A DNA stretch of 34,313 nucleotides from Nitrosomonas sp. (GCA_021774205.1 JAJFJI010000365.1:1-34313), one strand, 5' to 3'; shown: positions 15,693 through 22,448, counted from the first letter of the stretch. The notes: generated from the letters alone by a model not told the origin. A program made the numbers and translations.

Positions 15693-17327
15693 TCAGAAAA
15701 TTATCTTGACGTTTTTTATTTCGTCATTTGCGATTGCCTTAATAACCGCAGAAGCTGGACCAAAGCCTAGAAATGGAATTTGCTTTATAAGTGACTCCCT
15801 GGCTTCAATTATTAATTTTTCACGAAGGGCTATATCATCGCGCTCAGCTGCTGGCCTTGACGCATGCATCTCACCTTTGTTTAAATGTTTATTTACGGGA
15901 GGTAGATGCTCAGTTCCTTTCTCGAATGTTTCTTGTTTTTTTGCTTCTTCAATTTTGACGTGTTCTTTTGCTTCAGCTTCTTGCCTTGCTAATTCTTCAG
16001 CCTTCTTTTCAGCGTCAATTTTCTTCTGTGTCTCTTCGGCAACCTTCTTTTTGTGATCTGAAATACGTGTTTCAACAAGCAACTTGAAATCGTCGTTGTT
16101 CTTAATGATTATTTGCTGAATGTCAGGGAATAACCATTCATGGTTGGTATCAACTAGAAACGCTATTTTTTCTCGAATATTTTTAGCTGCAGCATCTAAA
16201 TGGATCTTTACTTCTGCCAGGTATGTATCAACTGCGTTATGCAGGCTTGACAAGGTGCGTTTGTTTTTTGTGGACTGAATGAAATCACGTTTCATGCATA
16301 GCGAATCAGCAATAATATGAAACTTAACAAGTTTTATTTCGCAGGCTAGGTTGCCAACATGGTCTCTTGCTAGCTCATATGAATCATCGATAATCTTGTT
16401 TCTGATTGTTTCCTTCTGAGTCTTAACTAGTTTTTCCAATGCCAGGCGTTTAACTCTTAATGAATCTTTAATATGATCCATTGTTCGCATCAGATCATCG
16501 ATGCTTGATGTTTGCGCTATGGCAGCATCTTTAGCCAATTCGATTTTCTTTTCAGTATCAGCGCAAAATTTAACGGTTGATTCTGCATTGGCAAAATCTT
16601 CGTCAGTCTGCAGATTGGTTTTAATATTTGAGATAAACGTTTCAGCAGCTTTTTTAAACTGCGGTAGATTGCTTGTGGTAACTTCGCCTTTTATCTGAAT
16701 GGATAGGGCGGGTAGCTGCATGATTGCTTCTGCTTCTGGTTTCTCAGTTATCTCGCGCGGCTTGTATTCCTTTAAATCTTTCCTGAATTGCTGCCAACCT
16801 GTAATTATTCGATTGGCCCAGTCTGGATTTATGTAAACGGTGGTCTCTTCTCTGTTTGATTCTGTACCATCTGACACACCGAAGAACAATTCATGCGCGC
16901 CTGTAATCATCAAGATTTGTTGGCATTGAGGCATATATTCGTCAGGCACTATGCCATTACGAACACTTTCAGCTAACGCGTCATTCCATTGCTTGTGTTC
17001 CCAGGCGATAGATTCATCCAGCGTCAGGCCGTCGCAAGATGCTGATAAATCGCCATCAGAACAAGTAACCGGGTATAAATCTTCGCCTAGTTCTGCTTCC
17101 ATGATTGGCCTTGCTAATTCCTCTAATTCGTGACCATTCGCAAACAAAACATTTTCTACCCAGTCACTATATTCTTTAGCTATGCCGGTATGCTTCATTT
17201 TAAGAAGCTCATTTCTTGTAACTTTGCTGGACAACCCAAGCATCGCGGCAGCTTCGCTCGCGCCAAAATGATCTAGCCTGAATTGATCCCATTCAGGACT
17301 TCCTTGTGTTAAATTATGTATCTGCAT
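15693..17327 (-). CDS. YqaJ/lambda-exonuclease family viral recombinase with long C-terminal extension
   Basis: A 5'-to-3' alkaline exonuclease that resects double-stranded ends so that the RecT-type partner can anneal the strand. The 544-aa protein has the YqaJ core in residues 1-200: FGASEAAAMLG (22-31), catalytic SASCDGLT with Asp99, and WEHKQ with Glu110 and Lys112. It is much longer than stand-alone YqaJ enzymes (about 200-300 aa). Residues about 200-420 form a helical region reminiscent of DUF1351, and about 425-475 a Lys/Glu-rich coiled coil (KKVAEETQKKIDAEKKAEEL). The start ATG has GGGAGA upstream and overlaps recT by 14 nt. Confidence 0.88.
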   Translation of the reverse strand: MQIHNLTQGSPEWDQFRLDHFGASEAAAMLGLSSKVTRNELLKMKHTGIAKEYSDWVENVLFANGHELEELARPIMEAELGEDLYPVTCSDGDLSASCDGLTLDESIAWEHKQWNDALAESVRNGIVPDEYMPQCQQILMITGAHELFFGVSDGTESNREETTVYINPDWANRIITGWQQFRKDLKEYKPREITEKPEAEAIMQLPALSIQIKGEVTTSNLPQFKKAAETFISNIKTNLQTDEDFANAESTVKFCADTEKKIELAKDAAIAQTSSIDDLMRTMDHIKDSLRVKRLALEKLVKTQKETIRNKIIDDSYELARDHVGNLACEIKLVKFHIIADSLCMKRDFIQSTKNKRTLSSLHNAVDTYLAEVKIHLDAAAKNIREKIAFLVDTNHEWLFPDIQQIIIKNNDDFKLLVETRISDHKKKVAEETQKKIDAEKKAEELARQEAEAKEHVKIEEAKKQETFEKGTEHLPPVNKHLNKGEMHASRPAAERDDIALREKLIIEARESLIKQIPFLGFGPASAVIKAIANDEIKNVKIIF

Positions 17328-18126
17328 GTTGGTTCTCCCATGACCTGATTTCTTCTTCTTGTGCTTCTGTTAACCGAGCTTTCGTGCATATAAAAGCGAT
17401 TAATTCATCAGCATTTTTCTTGCCTGACCTAACAATTGCTTCCCACTTTGAGCTGTTCCCGATGAATTTTTCATCGCTACACAATCCAACCTGTTTGATT
17501 TCTCTACTGGTTGGCGTGGGTGTTACGTCAATTTCCTTGCCTTCCATTTCGTCCGCCGTAGGTTGTGATCCTATTTCGGGGAATGCCTTACGCAATGCCT
17601 GCGCTTCTGCGCACTTTGCAATCTGTCCATAAGGACGTTTTAGCCACATTGCGTTAGGTGCAGTTGATTTGCTCTTCATTGCGTAGTTTTCTTTCCAAAA
17701 CTCAATTGAAGTAAATTCAGCAATGTCGCCATTAGCAAGCTGGCGTTTTACAGTTACTTTGCACCACTTTGGATAAGTTACTTTCACGCTGTCTAGTTTC
17801 TCTGTTACATCATCACCATATTCTGGCTCAGCAGCGCCAGCATAGCTGCCGGTGCGCGCTGCTTGTATTCTGTATAGGCCGATGCCTGGCATTACTACAT
17901 CACGCATGGCCTTAATGTCATAACCATTGGCATCTTTCTTACCTGTGGCGCAATACATCGGTACGATATGGACAGGCTTTTGCATTGGATCAAGGCCTGC
18001 AGCTTGGCAATATCCAAGCACCAATTTAATAGACTCGTCCTGTGCGCCGACATAAAGAGAACTTTTTAGTACATCAAACAACTCGTTCTCGCTGAGTGTG
18101 GTTTGTGGCAAATTATCGTTGTTCAT
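17314..18126 (-). CDS. recT: RecT/Bet-family single-strand annealing protein
   Basis: Binds single-stranded DNA and anneals complementary strands in phage recombination together with the downstream exonuclease. The 270-aa protein has the RecT/Redbeta fold signature: YCQAAGLDPMQKPVHIVPMY, then a GIGLYRIQAARTGSYAGAAE stretch, FWKENYAMKSKSTAPNAMW and AQALRKAFPE. The length is typical. The ATG has GGAGAG about 7 nt upstream. The gene order (annealing protein before exonuclease, overlapping) is that of lambda-like recombination modules. Confidence 0.9.
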   Translation of the reverse strand: MNNDNLPQTTLSENELFDVLKSSLYVGAQDESIKLVLGYCQAAGLDPMQKPVHIVPMYCATGKKDANGYDIKAMRDVVMPGIGLYRIQAARTGSYAGAAEPEYGDDVTEKLDSVKVTYPKWCKVTVKRQLANGDIAEFTSIEFWKENYAMKSKSTAPNAMWLKRPYGQIAKCAEAQALRKAFPEIGSQPTADEMEGKEIDVTPTPTSREIKQVGLCSDEKFIGNSSKWEAIVRSGKKNADELIAFICTKARLTEAQEEEIRSWENQHADT

Positions 18127-18292
18127 CTAACTCTCTCCAGTCGCTTATCCATTCAACAAAGCTTGTCGTGTTTTTTGTGGCTTCGCTGATTGCGTCTCGG
18201 CGATCATCAAAGTAGCAATTAACCACATCAACAAATATGAGCTCGTCGTCAGCTTCTCTAATACAGAGTCTGTATGCTGGTTTCCACATCAT
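18113..18292 (-). CDS. Hypothetical 59-aa phage protein
   Basis: A short open frame that begins ATG ATG and encodes MMWKPAYRLCIREADDELIF, with a C-terminal WISDWRELDEQR. Acidic, soluble. It overlaps the recT start by 14 nt and lies 2 nt downstream of the 109-aa gene, so coding fits the continuous operon. Function unknown. Confidence 0.55.
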   Translation of the reverse strand: MMWKPAYRLCIREADDELIFVDVVNCYFDDRRDAISEATKNTTSFVEWISDWRELDEQR

Positions 18293-18294
18293 GG

Positions 18295-18624
18295 TTATGC
18301 CTTTATCTTGTTAGCGAAAAACTTGAATAGCGATAGAGCATCAACACGTTGCTGATAGGCTGTCTCGTAATTCTCAAGCCCATACTTCAATTCCATTGCG
18401 GTCATGCAAGCTTCCATGATTTCAACAGAAGTCGAATAGTCGTTAAACGCTTCTTCTTTCTCGTCGTTGTCAGGTAAATCTATTGCAGCGTCATTCAGCC
18501 ACTCTTTGATTAGGTGCATAATGTCTGTTGCGCCACTTGGGCCTACTTCATTGAGATAACGCTGCACCAAGACTTTTAGATCTGCCCAGTCTCTGTCGGC
18601 GGTTGATTGTGGTTGCACACTCAT
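18295..18624 (-). CDS. Hypothetical phage protein
   Basis: 109 aa, acidic, helical, no recognisable motif (WADLKVLVQRYLNEVGPSGA early; LSLFKFFANKIKA at the end). The start overlaps the upstream 53-aa gene's stop as ATGA, a mark of coupled translation. Part of the leftward recombination operon; role unknown. Confidence 0.65.
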   Translation of the reverse strand: MSVQPQSTADRDWADLKVLVQRYLNEVGPSGATDIMHLIKEWLNDAAIDLPDNDEKEEAFNDYSTSVEIMEACMTAMELKYGLENYETAYQQRVDALSLFKFFANKIKA

Positions 18625-18782
18625 TTCACAGACTCCACTTTCAACAACCTTGGCACATCACCCTGAAGCACCTGCAACGCATTCAAAAGGGCATATGTTG
18701 ACGACTTGAAGCCTATTGCCGTGTATCTGTATGCCGGCTTGCCTTTTGTTGCTACCGTGATTCTGTATTTAAGGTTTTTCAT
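18621..18782 (-). CDS. Hypothetical 53-aa phage protein
   Basis: Basic 53-aa protein (MKNLKYRITVATKGKPAYRY at the start, VPRLLKVESVK at the end). It fills the gap between the secreted-protein gene (12 nt away) and the 109-aa gene, with which it shares an ATGA overlap. The N-terminal beta-strand-like pattern is all that can be said. Confidence 0.6.
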   Translation of the reverse strand: MKNLKYRITVATKGKPAYRYTAIGFKSSTYALLNALQVLQGDVPRLLKVESVK

Positions 18783-18794
18783 GGGTTTGTCCTG

Positions 18795-19301
18795 TTACTG
18801 ATTCGAGTACATCTGATCCAGCATCATCTTGCCTTCGAGAATGCCCACGCCGCGCTCAAACTCAAATTCTGGCAATTCTTCGTGGTGGCCGATCAATCTA
18901 AATGAGTGAGTGGTGGTCATGCGCCAGGCTGGATCAGTAAAGAAAAGATTCAATGGCTCGCCACTTCTCGGTGTGCGATTAAGGATATGGACGGTTGTTT
19001 CATTCTCTTGCTCGTCTACCACGTCAACCCATAGTCCTTCTTCATCCAGCGCGAGTAACTTGAATGACTCGACTATCTGCACTTGCTCATTTGTGCGCTC
19101 GTCAACCATGAGTCCTTTTAATTCGTATTCGTCATTCACGACTTTCATAACGCCGCCAATGAGTATGTGATCGTCAAGAGCGGTATCGAATACTTTGTGC
19201 TCGTCGGTGATAATCGTGCGCTGCAAAATCCAGGTGGATGAGAAATCGGCGTATGCGGTTGTTGCGGTGAAAAATAGGATTGCTGCGATTAGGGTTTTCA
19301 T
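18795..19301 (-). CDS. Secreted protein, first gene of the PL operon
   Basis: 168 aa with a clear signal peptide, MKTLIAAILFFTATTAYA-D, so it is probably periplasmic. The mature part is acidic and beta-rich, without cysteines or a known domain. CAGGAG lies 6 nt before the ATG, and the PL promoter is about 27 nt upstream, so it would be the earliest and most strongly made product on induction. An exported protein at the head of a recombination operon is unusual; it may modify the envelope or exclude other phages. Confidence 0.75.
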   Translation of the reverse strand: MKTLIAAILFFTATTAYADFSSTWILQRTIITDEHKVFDTALDDHILIGGVMKVVNDEYELKGLMVDERTNEQVQIVESFKLLALDEEGLWVDVVDEQENETTVHILNRTPRSGEPLNLFFTDPAWRMTTTHSFRLIGHHEELPEFEFERGVGILEGKMMLDQMYSNQ

Positions 19302-19334
19302 GGGTTTCTCCTGGTGGTTTTTGAAGATGAAAGA

Positions 19335-19363
19335 AGTTTAACAAATACTAAACCATGAGTCAA
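19335..19363 (-). promoter_or_regulatory. Early leftward promoter PL
   Basis: Read on the minus strand: TTGACT (19363-19358), a 17-nt spacer, TAAACT (19340-19335). The hexamers and spacing are identical to those of the rightward promoter at 21685-21713. A start near 19328 gives a leader of about 27 nt. Confidence 0.8.
19336..19353. promoter_or_regulatory. Operator OL, -10 site
   Basis: GTTTAACAAATACTAAAC, overlapping the PL -10. It matches the site at 21657-21674 (GATTAACAAATGCTAAAC) at 16 of 18 positions and is partly palindromic (GTTTA...TAAAC). Confidence 0.65.
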
Positions 19364-19376
19364 GCGTTCACTAAAC
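19359..19376. promoter_or_regulatory. Operator OL, -35 site
   Basis: GTCAAGCGTTCACTAAAC overlaps the PL -35. It matches the near-palindrome at 21695-21712 (GTTAAGTGTTCACTAAAC) at 16 of 18 positions. Its centre is 23 bp from the centre of the neighbouring operator. Confidence 0.7.
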
Positions 19377-19414
19377 TTTTTTAAAAGAAAACTGCTACAA
19401 TCCAGATTCGGGAC

Positions 19415-19438
19415 GAAAAAAAACCGCCGGGTGGCGGT
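19415..19438 (-). terminator. Intrinsic terminator (second of a pair)
   Basis: Stem ACCGCC-GGGT-GGCGGT (19423-19438) with eight A on the plus strand (19415-19422), which read as U8 on the minus strand. It follows the cargo operon's first terminator and protects PL from read-through. Confidence 0.75.
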
Positions 19439-19472
19439 GATTGGAGGGTGTTAGGTGTTAAGGGAGGGCAAT

Positions 19473-19503
19473 AAAAAACCCGCTCTAGTGTTCTAGGCGG
19501 GTT
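19473..19503 (-). terminator. Intrinsic terminator of the DUF2335 cargo operon
   Basis: Stem AACCCGC with GCGGGTT (19477-19483 and 19497-19503), extended by inner pairing of TCTAG and CTAG-type bases. It is followed on the minus strand by a run of T. It lies 27 bp after the 61-aa gene. Confidence 0.8.
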
Positions 19504-19529
19504 AGATATATTTTGTAATTAGTTTATTA

Positions 19530-19715
19530 TTATGCTGCTTTTTGATCTAAAACAGTACGTGATTTTATTGAAAATAATTCATTCACCAAATCTTTTCCTA
19601 ATCTATTTGCGCTATCTGCTATCGCTCGATCAATGGCAGCATTGATTTCCGTTTTTTGTGTTTCGTATGCCGCGTAAAACGGCGAAGACATAGGTAGCTC
19701 CGTAATCATGTTCAT
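19530..19715 (-). CDS. Hypothetical 61-aa protein, last gene of the DUF2335 cargo operon
   Basis: 61 aa, soluble, helical (ELPMSSPFYAAYETQKTEIN; AIDRAIADSANRLGKDLVNE). GGAGGG stands 4 nt before the ATG, a strong ribosome site, and a terminator follows 27 bp after the stop, so the gene is well supported although its function is unknown. It lies 34 nt downstream of the DUF2335 gene and is probably cotranscribed with it. Confidence 0.7.
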   Translation of the reverse strand: MNMITELPMSSPFYAAYETQKTEINAAIDRAIADSANRLGKDLVNELFSIKSRTVLDQKAA

Positions 19716-19749
19716 TTTACCCTCCGTGAATTAATAAATAGATGGTTAG

Positions 19750-20229
19750 TTACTTGTCTTTCTTGTTTTGTAGGAATCCGGTTATAGTGCCAGCTAATGT
19801 TGAAGCTAGTAATGTACCCGCTAGTATGTCTTTATCTATCCATGCAAAGAAAGCTGACAACACGAAGCCAAAAATAATCAACGTCCATGCCATCCAATGT
19901 ACACGTCTGTTATCTTGCACTTGAGCCTCTAGTGCGCGTATTTGTATATCACGTGCGTGCGTAGAGTCTTCTTCAAAAACACGCAGTATTCGTTCTGGGG
20001 CATCAGGTATGATTTCGCCGTATTTACGGAATATTTCCGGGGGCGGGAGAGGACCTTCGAATTGTGTGTGATTTACCAGCGCTTGCGTGCGTTTTTCAAC
20101 TGATAACTCAGTTGTATCTGTTGGCTCTGCAATTCTTGATAAAGCATTGCTCGAAGTTTTTGATACTTCAGGTGGTGAGTTAGCCTTCTGTAATTTCGTG
20201 CTGTTTTTCTTGTTTCTTTGTCGCCTCAT
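19750..20229 (-). CDS. DUF2335 family membrane protein
   Basis: 159 aa. The pattern fits DUF2335: a polar N-terminus, the PPPEIFRKYGEIIPDAPERI and LRVFEEDSTHARDIQIRALE segments, then two membrane helices (about 108-128 and 132-152: WMAWTLIIFGFVLSAFFAWI; AGTLLASTLAGTITGFL) and a short basic tail. Such proteins are frequent in prophages; their function is not established. Its start lies inside the upstream 74-aa gene (50-nt overlap), which argues for coupled expression. The gene seems to be cargo expressed in the lysogen; superinfection exclusion is a guess. Confidence 0.8.
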   Translation of the reverse strand: MRRQRNKKNSTKLQKANSPPEVSKTSSNALSRIAEPTDTTELSVEKRTQALVNHTQFEGPLPPPEIFRKYGEIIPDAPERILRVFEEDSTHARDIQIRALEAQVQDNRRVHWMAWTLIIFGFVLSAFFAWIDKDILAGTLLASTLAGTITGFLQNKKDK

Positions 20230-20404
20230 GTCCCACCTTTTTTATGGCTACATTAAGCCTATTGCCAAGATTTCTCCAGTTATCACGCATCACTATGGCA
20301 GGATCTTTGTGAGTAACGAACTTGCTATAATCATTTGAACTTAACGAATATATTTCTGGGATCGCGGCGATTACTCTACGTATTGATTTTCGTTTCAGTT
20401 TCAT
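20180..20404 (-). CDS. Small partner protein upstream of DUF2335
   Basis: 74 aa, basic at both ends (MKLKRKSIRRVIAAIPEIYS; KKQEKQHEITEG). Its middle, MRDNWRNLGNRLNVAIKKVG, resembles short proteins I recall encoded just before DUF2335 genes. GGAG lies 8 nt before the ATG and a strong promoter is upstream. The 50-nt overlap with the DUF2335 gene suggests that the two act together. Function unknown. Confidence 0.65.
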   Translation of the reverse strand: MKLKRKSIRRVIAAIPEIYSLSSNDYSKFVTHKDPAIVMRDNWRNLGNRLNVAIKKVGHEATKKQEKQHEITEG

Positions 20405-20541
20405 TGTAATATCTCCATTCTCCTTTTGACCAATTGAATTTATTATTATTATCGTAATATCTATTGGATTATTGAATTTATTAGACGTTCAATAACTACC
20501 TGGCATTATTTATAGCAATTATTTTGTTAATTTAGACTAAG

Positions 20542-20570
20542 AATATAAGCCTATTCCAGTTCGATTTCAA
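20542..20570 (-). promoter_or_regulatory. Promoter of the DUF2335 cargo operon
   Basis: Minus strand: TTGAAA (20570-20565), 17-nt spacer, TATATT (20547-20542), predicted start near 20535. The leader before the 74-aa gene is about 130 nt and AT-rich. Confidence 0.75.
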
Positions 20571-20588
20571 TCGTTTTGTGCTATGAGG

Positions 20589-20604
20589 TGTGATTTTTGT
20601 CACT
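20589..20604. promoter_or_regulatory. CRP/FNR-like binding site
   Basis: TGTGATTTTTGTCACT fits TGTGA-N6-TCACA at nine of ten conserved bases. Its centre is about 61.5 bp upstream of the predicted start of the cargo promoter, the classic class I activator position. Confidence 0.5.
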
Positions 20605-20650
20605 TGCCAGGTGTAAGTAAACTTTGGTGCCGCCGAGTTTATTGCTTATG

Positions 20651-21196
20651 CTAACAAGTAAAATCTTCGCCTGAGTCTATCCAGGTGAATGGTTGATTCA
20701 AATCAAACCAAGATGGAAACCTGGTTAATGTTCCTGTTTTTATTACACCAGTTGGGATCGTACCGCCATCAAATCCGTCGTCACCTGTCCATAAAGCTCC
20801 CGGCGCACTTGGGAATTTGGTAGCCTCAGTAGATTTACTGCCCTGTACTAGAGCTACGCTAGACACGCGGAAACTCGACACATTCGTCATCCCTGTTATG
20901 CTTACATTTATCTTATGTGTAGACGGTAACACGGTAATCTCATACGTGAGACTATCAAAGTCATTCCCGTTAAAGCTCCAATTGCAATTACGACTGTTAT
21001 TCTCAATTGGGTCAATTGAAGAGCTACCGATACTTATTACTTGACCAACAGTTACAACCACATCAGTATAAGTAACGCCTTCAACCGTTATGGTCGGGAT
21101 CGTCAGTAAATTTGTTGCTGGGTCATAAGTGTCAGCGTAAACCGAAGCTGATGTAATTAATGCGATCGCTGCAACTAAGTTTATAGCTCTTTTCAT
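20651..21196 (-). CDS. Secreted protein encoded next to the repressor
   Basis: 181 aa with a signal peptide, MKRAINLVAAIALITSASVYA-D. The mature part starts TYDPATNLLTIPTITVEGVT, a repeat-like beta motif I associate with exported proteins of unknown function in betaproteobacteria, and has two cysteines (one the C-terminal residue). I start at ATG 21196 because GGGCGGG precedes it by 4 nt; a longer frame from a GTG overlapping the repressor stop has no signal peptide. It lies 50 bp after the repressor gene on the same strand, so it may be made in the lysogen. Confidence 0.7.
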   Translation of the reverse strand: MKRAINLVAAIALITSASVYADTYDPATNLLTIPTITVEGVTYTDVVVTVGQVISIGSSSIDPIENNSRNCNWSFNGNDFDSLTYEITVLPSTHKINVSITGMTNVSSFRVSSVALVQGSKSTEATKFPSAPGALWTGDDGFDGGTIPTGVIKTGTLTRFPSWFDLNQPFTWIDSGEDFTC

Positions 21197-21246
21197 TTTT
21201 CCCGCCCTAAGTTGATTTACATCTACAAAACTCGGCCGTACAGCTA

Positions 21247-21645
21247 TCACTTATCTGAATAATGTTGCTCTTCTTCGTGTTCTTTGTCTCGTTCTTTGTC
21301 TCGTTCTTTCTTTCGGTTTTTTTGCCCTGTTTTGGCGGACAGTTCATTAGCCACATCAAGGAGTCTTTTTGCTTGGGGTCTATTCTCCTTTGGTATTTGT
21401 TGAAGCATTTTTATTAACGCGACAAGTTCTTTGTCTGATGCATCAATATTAAGATCATGAATGCTTAAATTATCTAAATAGCCATCTCCCATTTCGTAAT
21501 CATTTTCAATACGGCGTGCGGCTTTTTCTCCGAAGGAAGCTTTTCCATTAATCAGTTGTGAAATGTAACTCTTCTCAGATTCAGGAATTTTCTTGCCATC
21601 GAACCATTTTTTTAGCTGTGACCTTCTTATTTTTACAATATCCAT
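21247..21645 (-). CDS. Short CI-like repressor (HTH), no peptidase domain
   Basis: Likely the prophage repressor. From ATG 21645 the product is 132 aa, with an N-terminal HTH (QLKKWFDGKKIPESEKSYIS, then QLINGKASFGEKAARRIEND). It lacks the S24 LexA-like self-cleavage domain of lambda CI. The C-terminus is a charged Lys/Arg/Glu/Asp tail, encoded by a short tandem DNA repeat (TCGTTCTTTGTC units at 21285-21310). I reject a longer start at 21747: it would run through the operators and the promoter. GGAG sits only 1 nt from the ATG, so the mRNA may be leaderless, as is lambda cI from PRM. Confidence 0.75.
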   Translation of the reverse strand: MDIVKIRRSQLKKWFDGKKIPESEKSYISQLINGKASFGEKAARRIENDYEMGDGYLDNLSIHDLNIDASDKELVALIKMLQQIPKENRPQAKRLLDVANELSAKTGQKNRKKERDKERDKEHEEEQHYSDK

Positions 21646-21656
21646 TCTCCAAGTTT

Positions 21657-21674
21657 GATTAACAAATGCTAAAC
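21657..21674. promoter_or_regulatory. Operator OR3-like site
   Basis: GATTAACAAATGCTAAAC, 12 bp from the repressor start and matching the OL site at 19336-19353. It would cover the repressor's own promoter. Confidence 0.55.
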
Positions 21675-21689
21675 AAGCAAACACTTGAC
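21672..21689. promoter_or_regulatory. Operator OR2-like site (half-site conserved)
   Basis: AACAAGCAAACACTTGAC overlaps the PR -35. Read in reverse it begins GTCAAGTGTT, matching the left half of OR1. Its centre is 23 bp from OR1. Confidence 0.45.
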
Positions 21690-21713
21690 TTTGGGTTAAG
21701 TGTTCACTAAACT
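21685..21713 (+). promoter_or_regulatory. Early rightward promoter PR
   Basis: TTGACT (21685-21690), 17-nt spacer, TAAACT (21708-21713): the same boxes as PL. A start near 21720 gives a leader of about 27 nt to the Cro-like gene. Confidence 0.8.
21695..21712. promoter_or_regulatory. Operator OR1
   Basis: GTTAAGTGTTCACTAAAC is a near-perfect palindrome (GTTWAGTGWWCACTWAAC) covering the PR -10. Confidence 0.7.
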
Positions 21714-21746
21714 GTGTTTGTATCTTAGCCATAACAATAATTTCCA

Positions 21747-21995
21747 ATGAATCTTAAAGAATATTTTACAAACAAAGAACGTGGAGAGCATTCTCGTTTA
21801 GCAAACGATATAGGTATATCACTCTCTCATTTGTCACAAATGATCGTTGGAAGCACGGCAATATCAAATATCAGGTGTGTGCAAATCGAACAAGCAACAA
21901 ATGGCCAAGTAACCCGTAAAGACCTACGCCCGGACGACTGGCACTTAATCTGGCCGGAACTAGCACAACAAAACAAATCCGAAAAGGTCGCCTAA
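21747..21995 (+). CDS. YdaS/Cro-like HTH regulator
   Basis: 82 aa. The HTH is SRLANDIGISLSHLSQMIVG, followed by the AISNIRCVQIEQATNGQVTR and LRPDDWHLIWPEL segments typical of YdaS/Cro-type proteins in prophages. It is the first gene of the rightward transcript and divergent from the repressor, so it plays the Cro role and should repress the repressor gene. The ribosome site before ATG 21747 is poor. Confidence is high for the class and moderate for the exact role. Confidence 0.85.
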   Translation: MNLKEYFTNKERGEHSRLANDIGISLSHLSQMIVGSTAISNIRCVQIEQATNGQVTRKDLRPDDWHLIWPELAQQNKSEKVA

Positions 21996-22155
21996 ATGAA
22001 TGAAAACAGCTTTTTCAATATAGACAGCTTACCAACACACGTATATGGCCCATGAGTACCAATTTAGTACTAATCAACTAGAAAAAAACCTAGTACATGT
22101 CAACTAATTTAAGAATCTATTGCCCTCCCACAATGAGCGATAGGTATACCGTGCA

Positions 22156-22205
22156 GCCAAGCCTACTAGACCGGGCACAGACGCTTAGAGCGTCGGCGGA
22201 TTGGC
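22156..22205 (+). ncRNA. Folded leader segment downstream of cro (nut/put-like candidate)
   Basis: Outer stem GCCAA (22156-22160) with TTGGC (22201-22205), then GCC with GGC, enclosing the hairpin GACGCT-TAG-AGCGTC (22180-22194). It lies between cro and the first terminator of the rightward transcript, where nut or put antitermination signals sit in lambdoid phages. I see no clear boxA. Confidence 0.35.
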
Positions 22206-22240
22206 GCTATGTTTCATTATTTTTTCCTTTTGTTTGTTCG

Positions 22241-22282
22241 CCCGTCCTTCACCGTTTGCGCGGAGTTGGGCGGGATTTTTTT
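22241..22282 (+). terminator. Intrinsic terminator of the rightward early transcript (tR1-like)
   Basis: Stem CCCGTCC (22241-22247) with GGGCGGG (22268-22274), one G-U pair, with a possible inner CCG/CGG hairpin, followed by A and seven T (22276-22282). Confidence 0.65.
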
Positions 22283-22343
22283 GGGTAAAGTGAAAAAAAT
22301 AGAAACCATATTGGTGGAAGCGCTTGGGTTACTCACAAGCTAT

Positions 22344-22448
22344 TTACTTGCAAGGCTTCCTTGGTTTGCGCCGTTTGTGGTCCTTGACCGGTACAGTCTT
22401 AGGGCCACGAGGCGGCGTTTTACAAGGTTCACATGGTTTATTAGCCAT
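22344..22448 (-). CDS. Candidate 34-aa basic Cys/Pro-rich protein, antisense to the early transcript
   Basis: Frame MANKPCEPCKTPPRGPKTVP followed by VKDHKRRKPRKPCK. AAGGA lies 6 nt before the ATG. The VPVKDHKRRKP pattern recalls short phage proteins that end in a similar basic motif, which is a weak argument from memory. A promoter is not evident, and two hairpins would lie in its 5' leader. Function unknown. Confidence 0.4.
   Translation of the reverse strand: MANKPCEPCKTPPRGPKTVPVKDHKRRKPRKPCK

Noticed and set aside
19377..19530. Possible small gene between the terminators and PL
   Set aside because: Stop codons in all frames and two terminator hairpins fill the stretch.
21646..21747. N-terminal extension of the repressor up to 21747
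   Set aside because: It would be translated from DNA holding OR1-OR3 and PR, and its residues show no conserved pattern.
22097..22288. 63-aa plus-strand frame starting MSTNLRIYCPP
   Set aside because: No ribosome site; it contains both the folded leader segment and the terminator, so its codons are explained by RNA structure.
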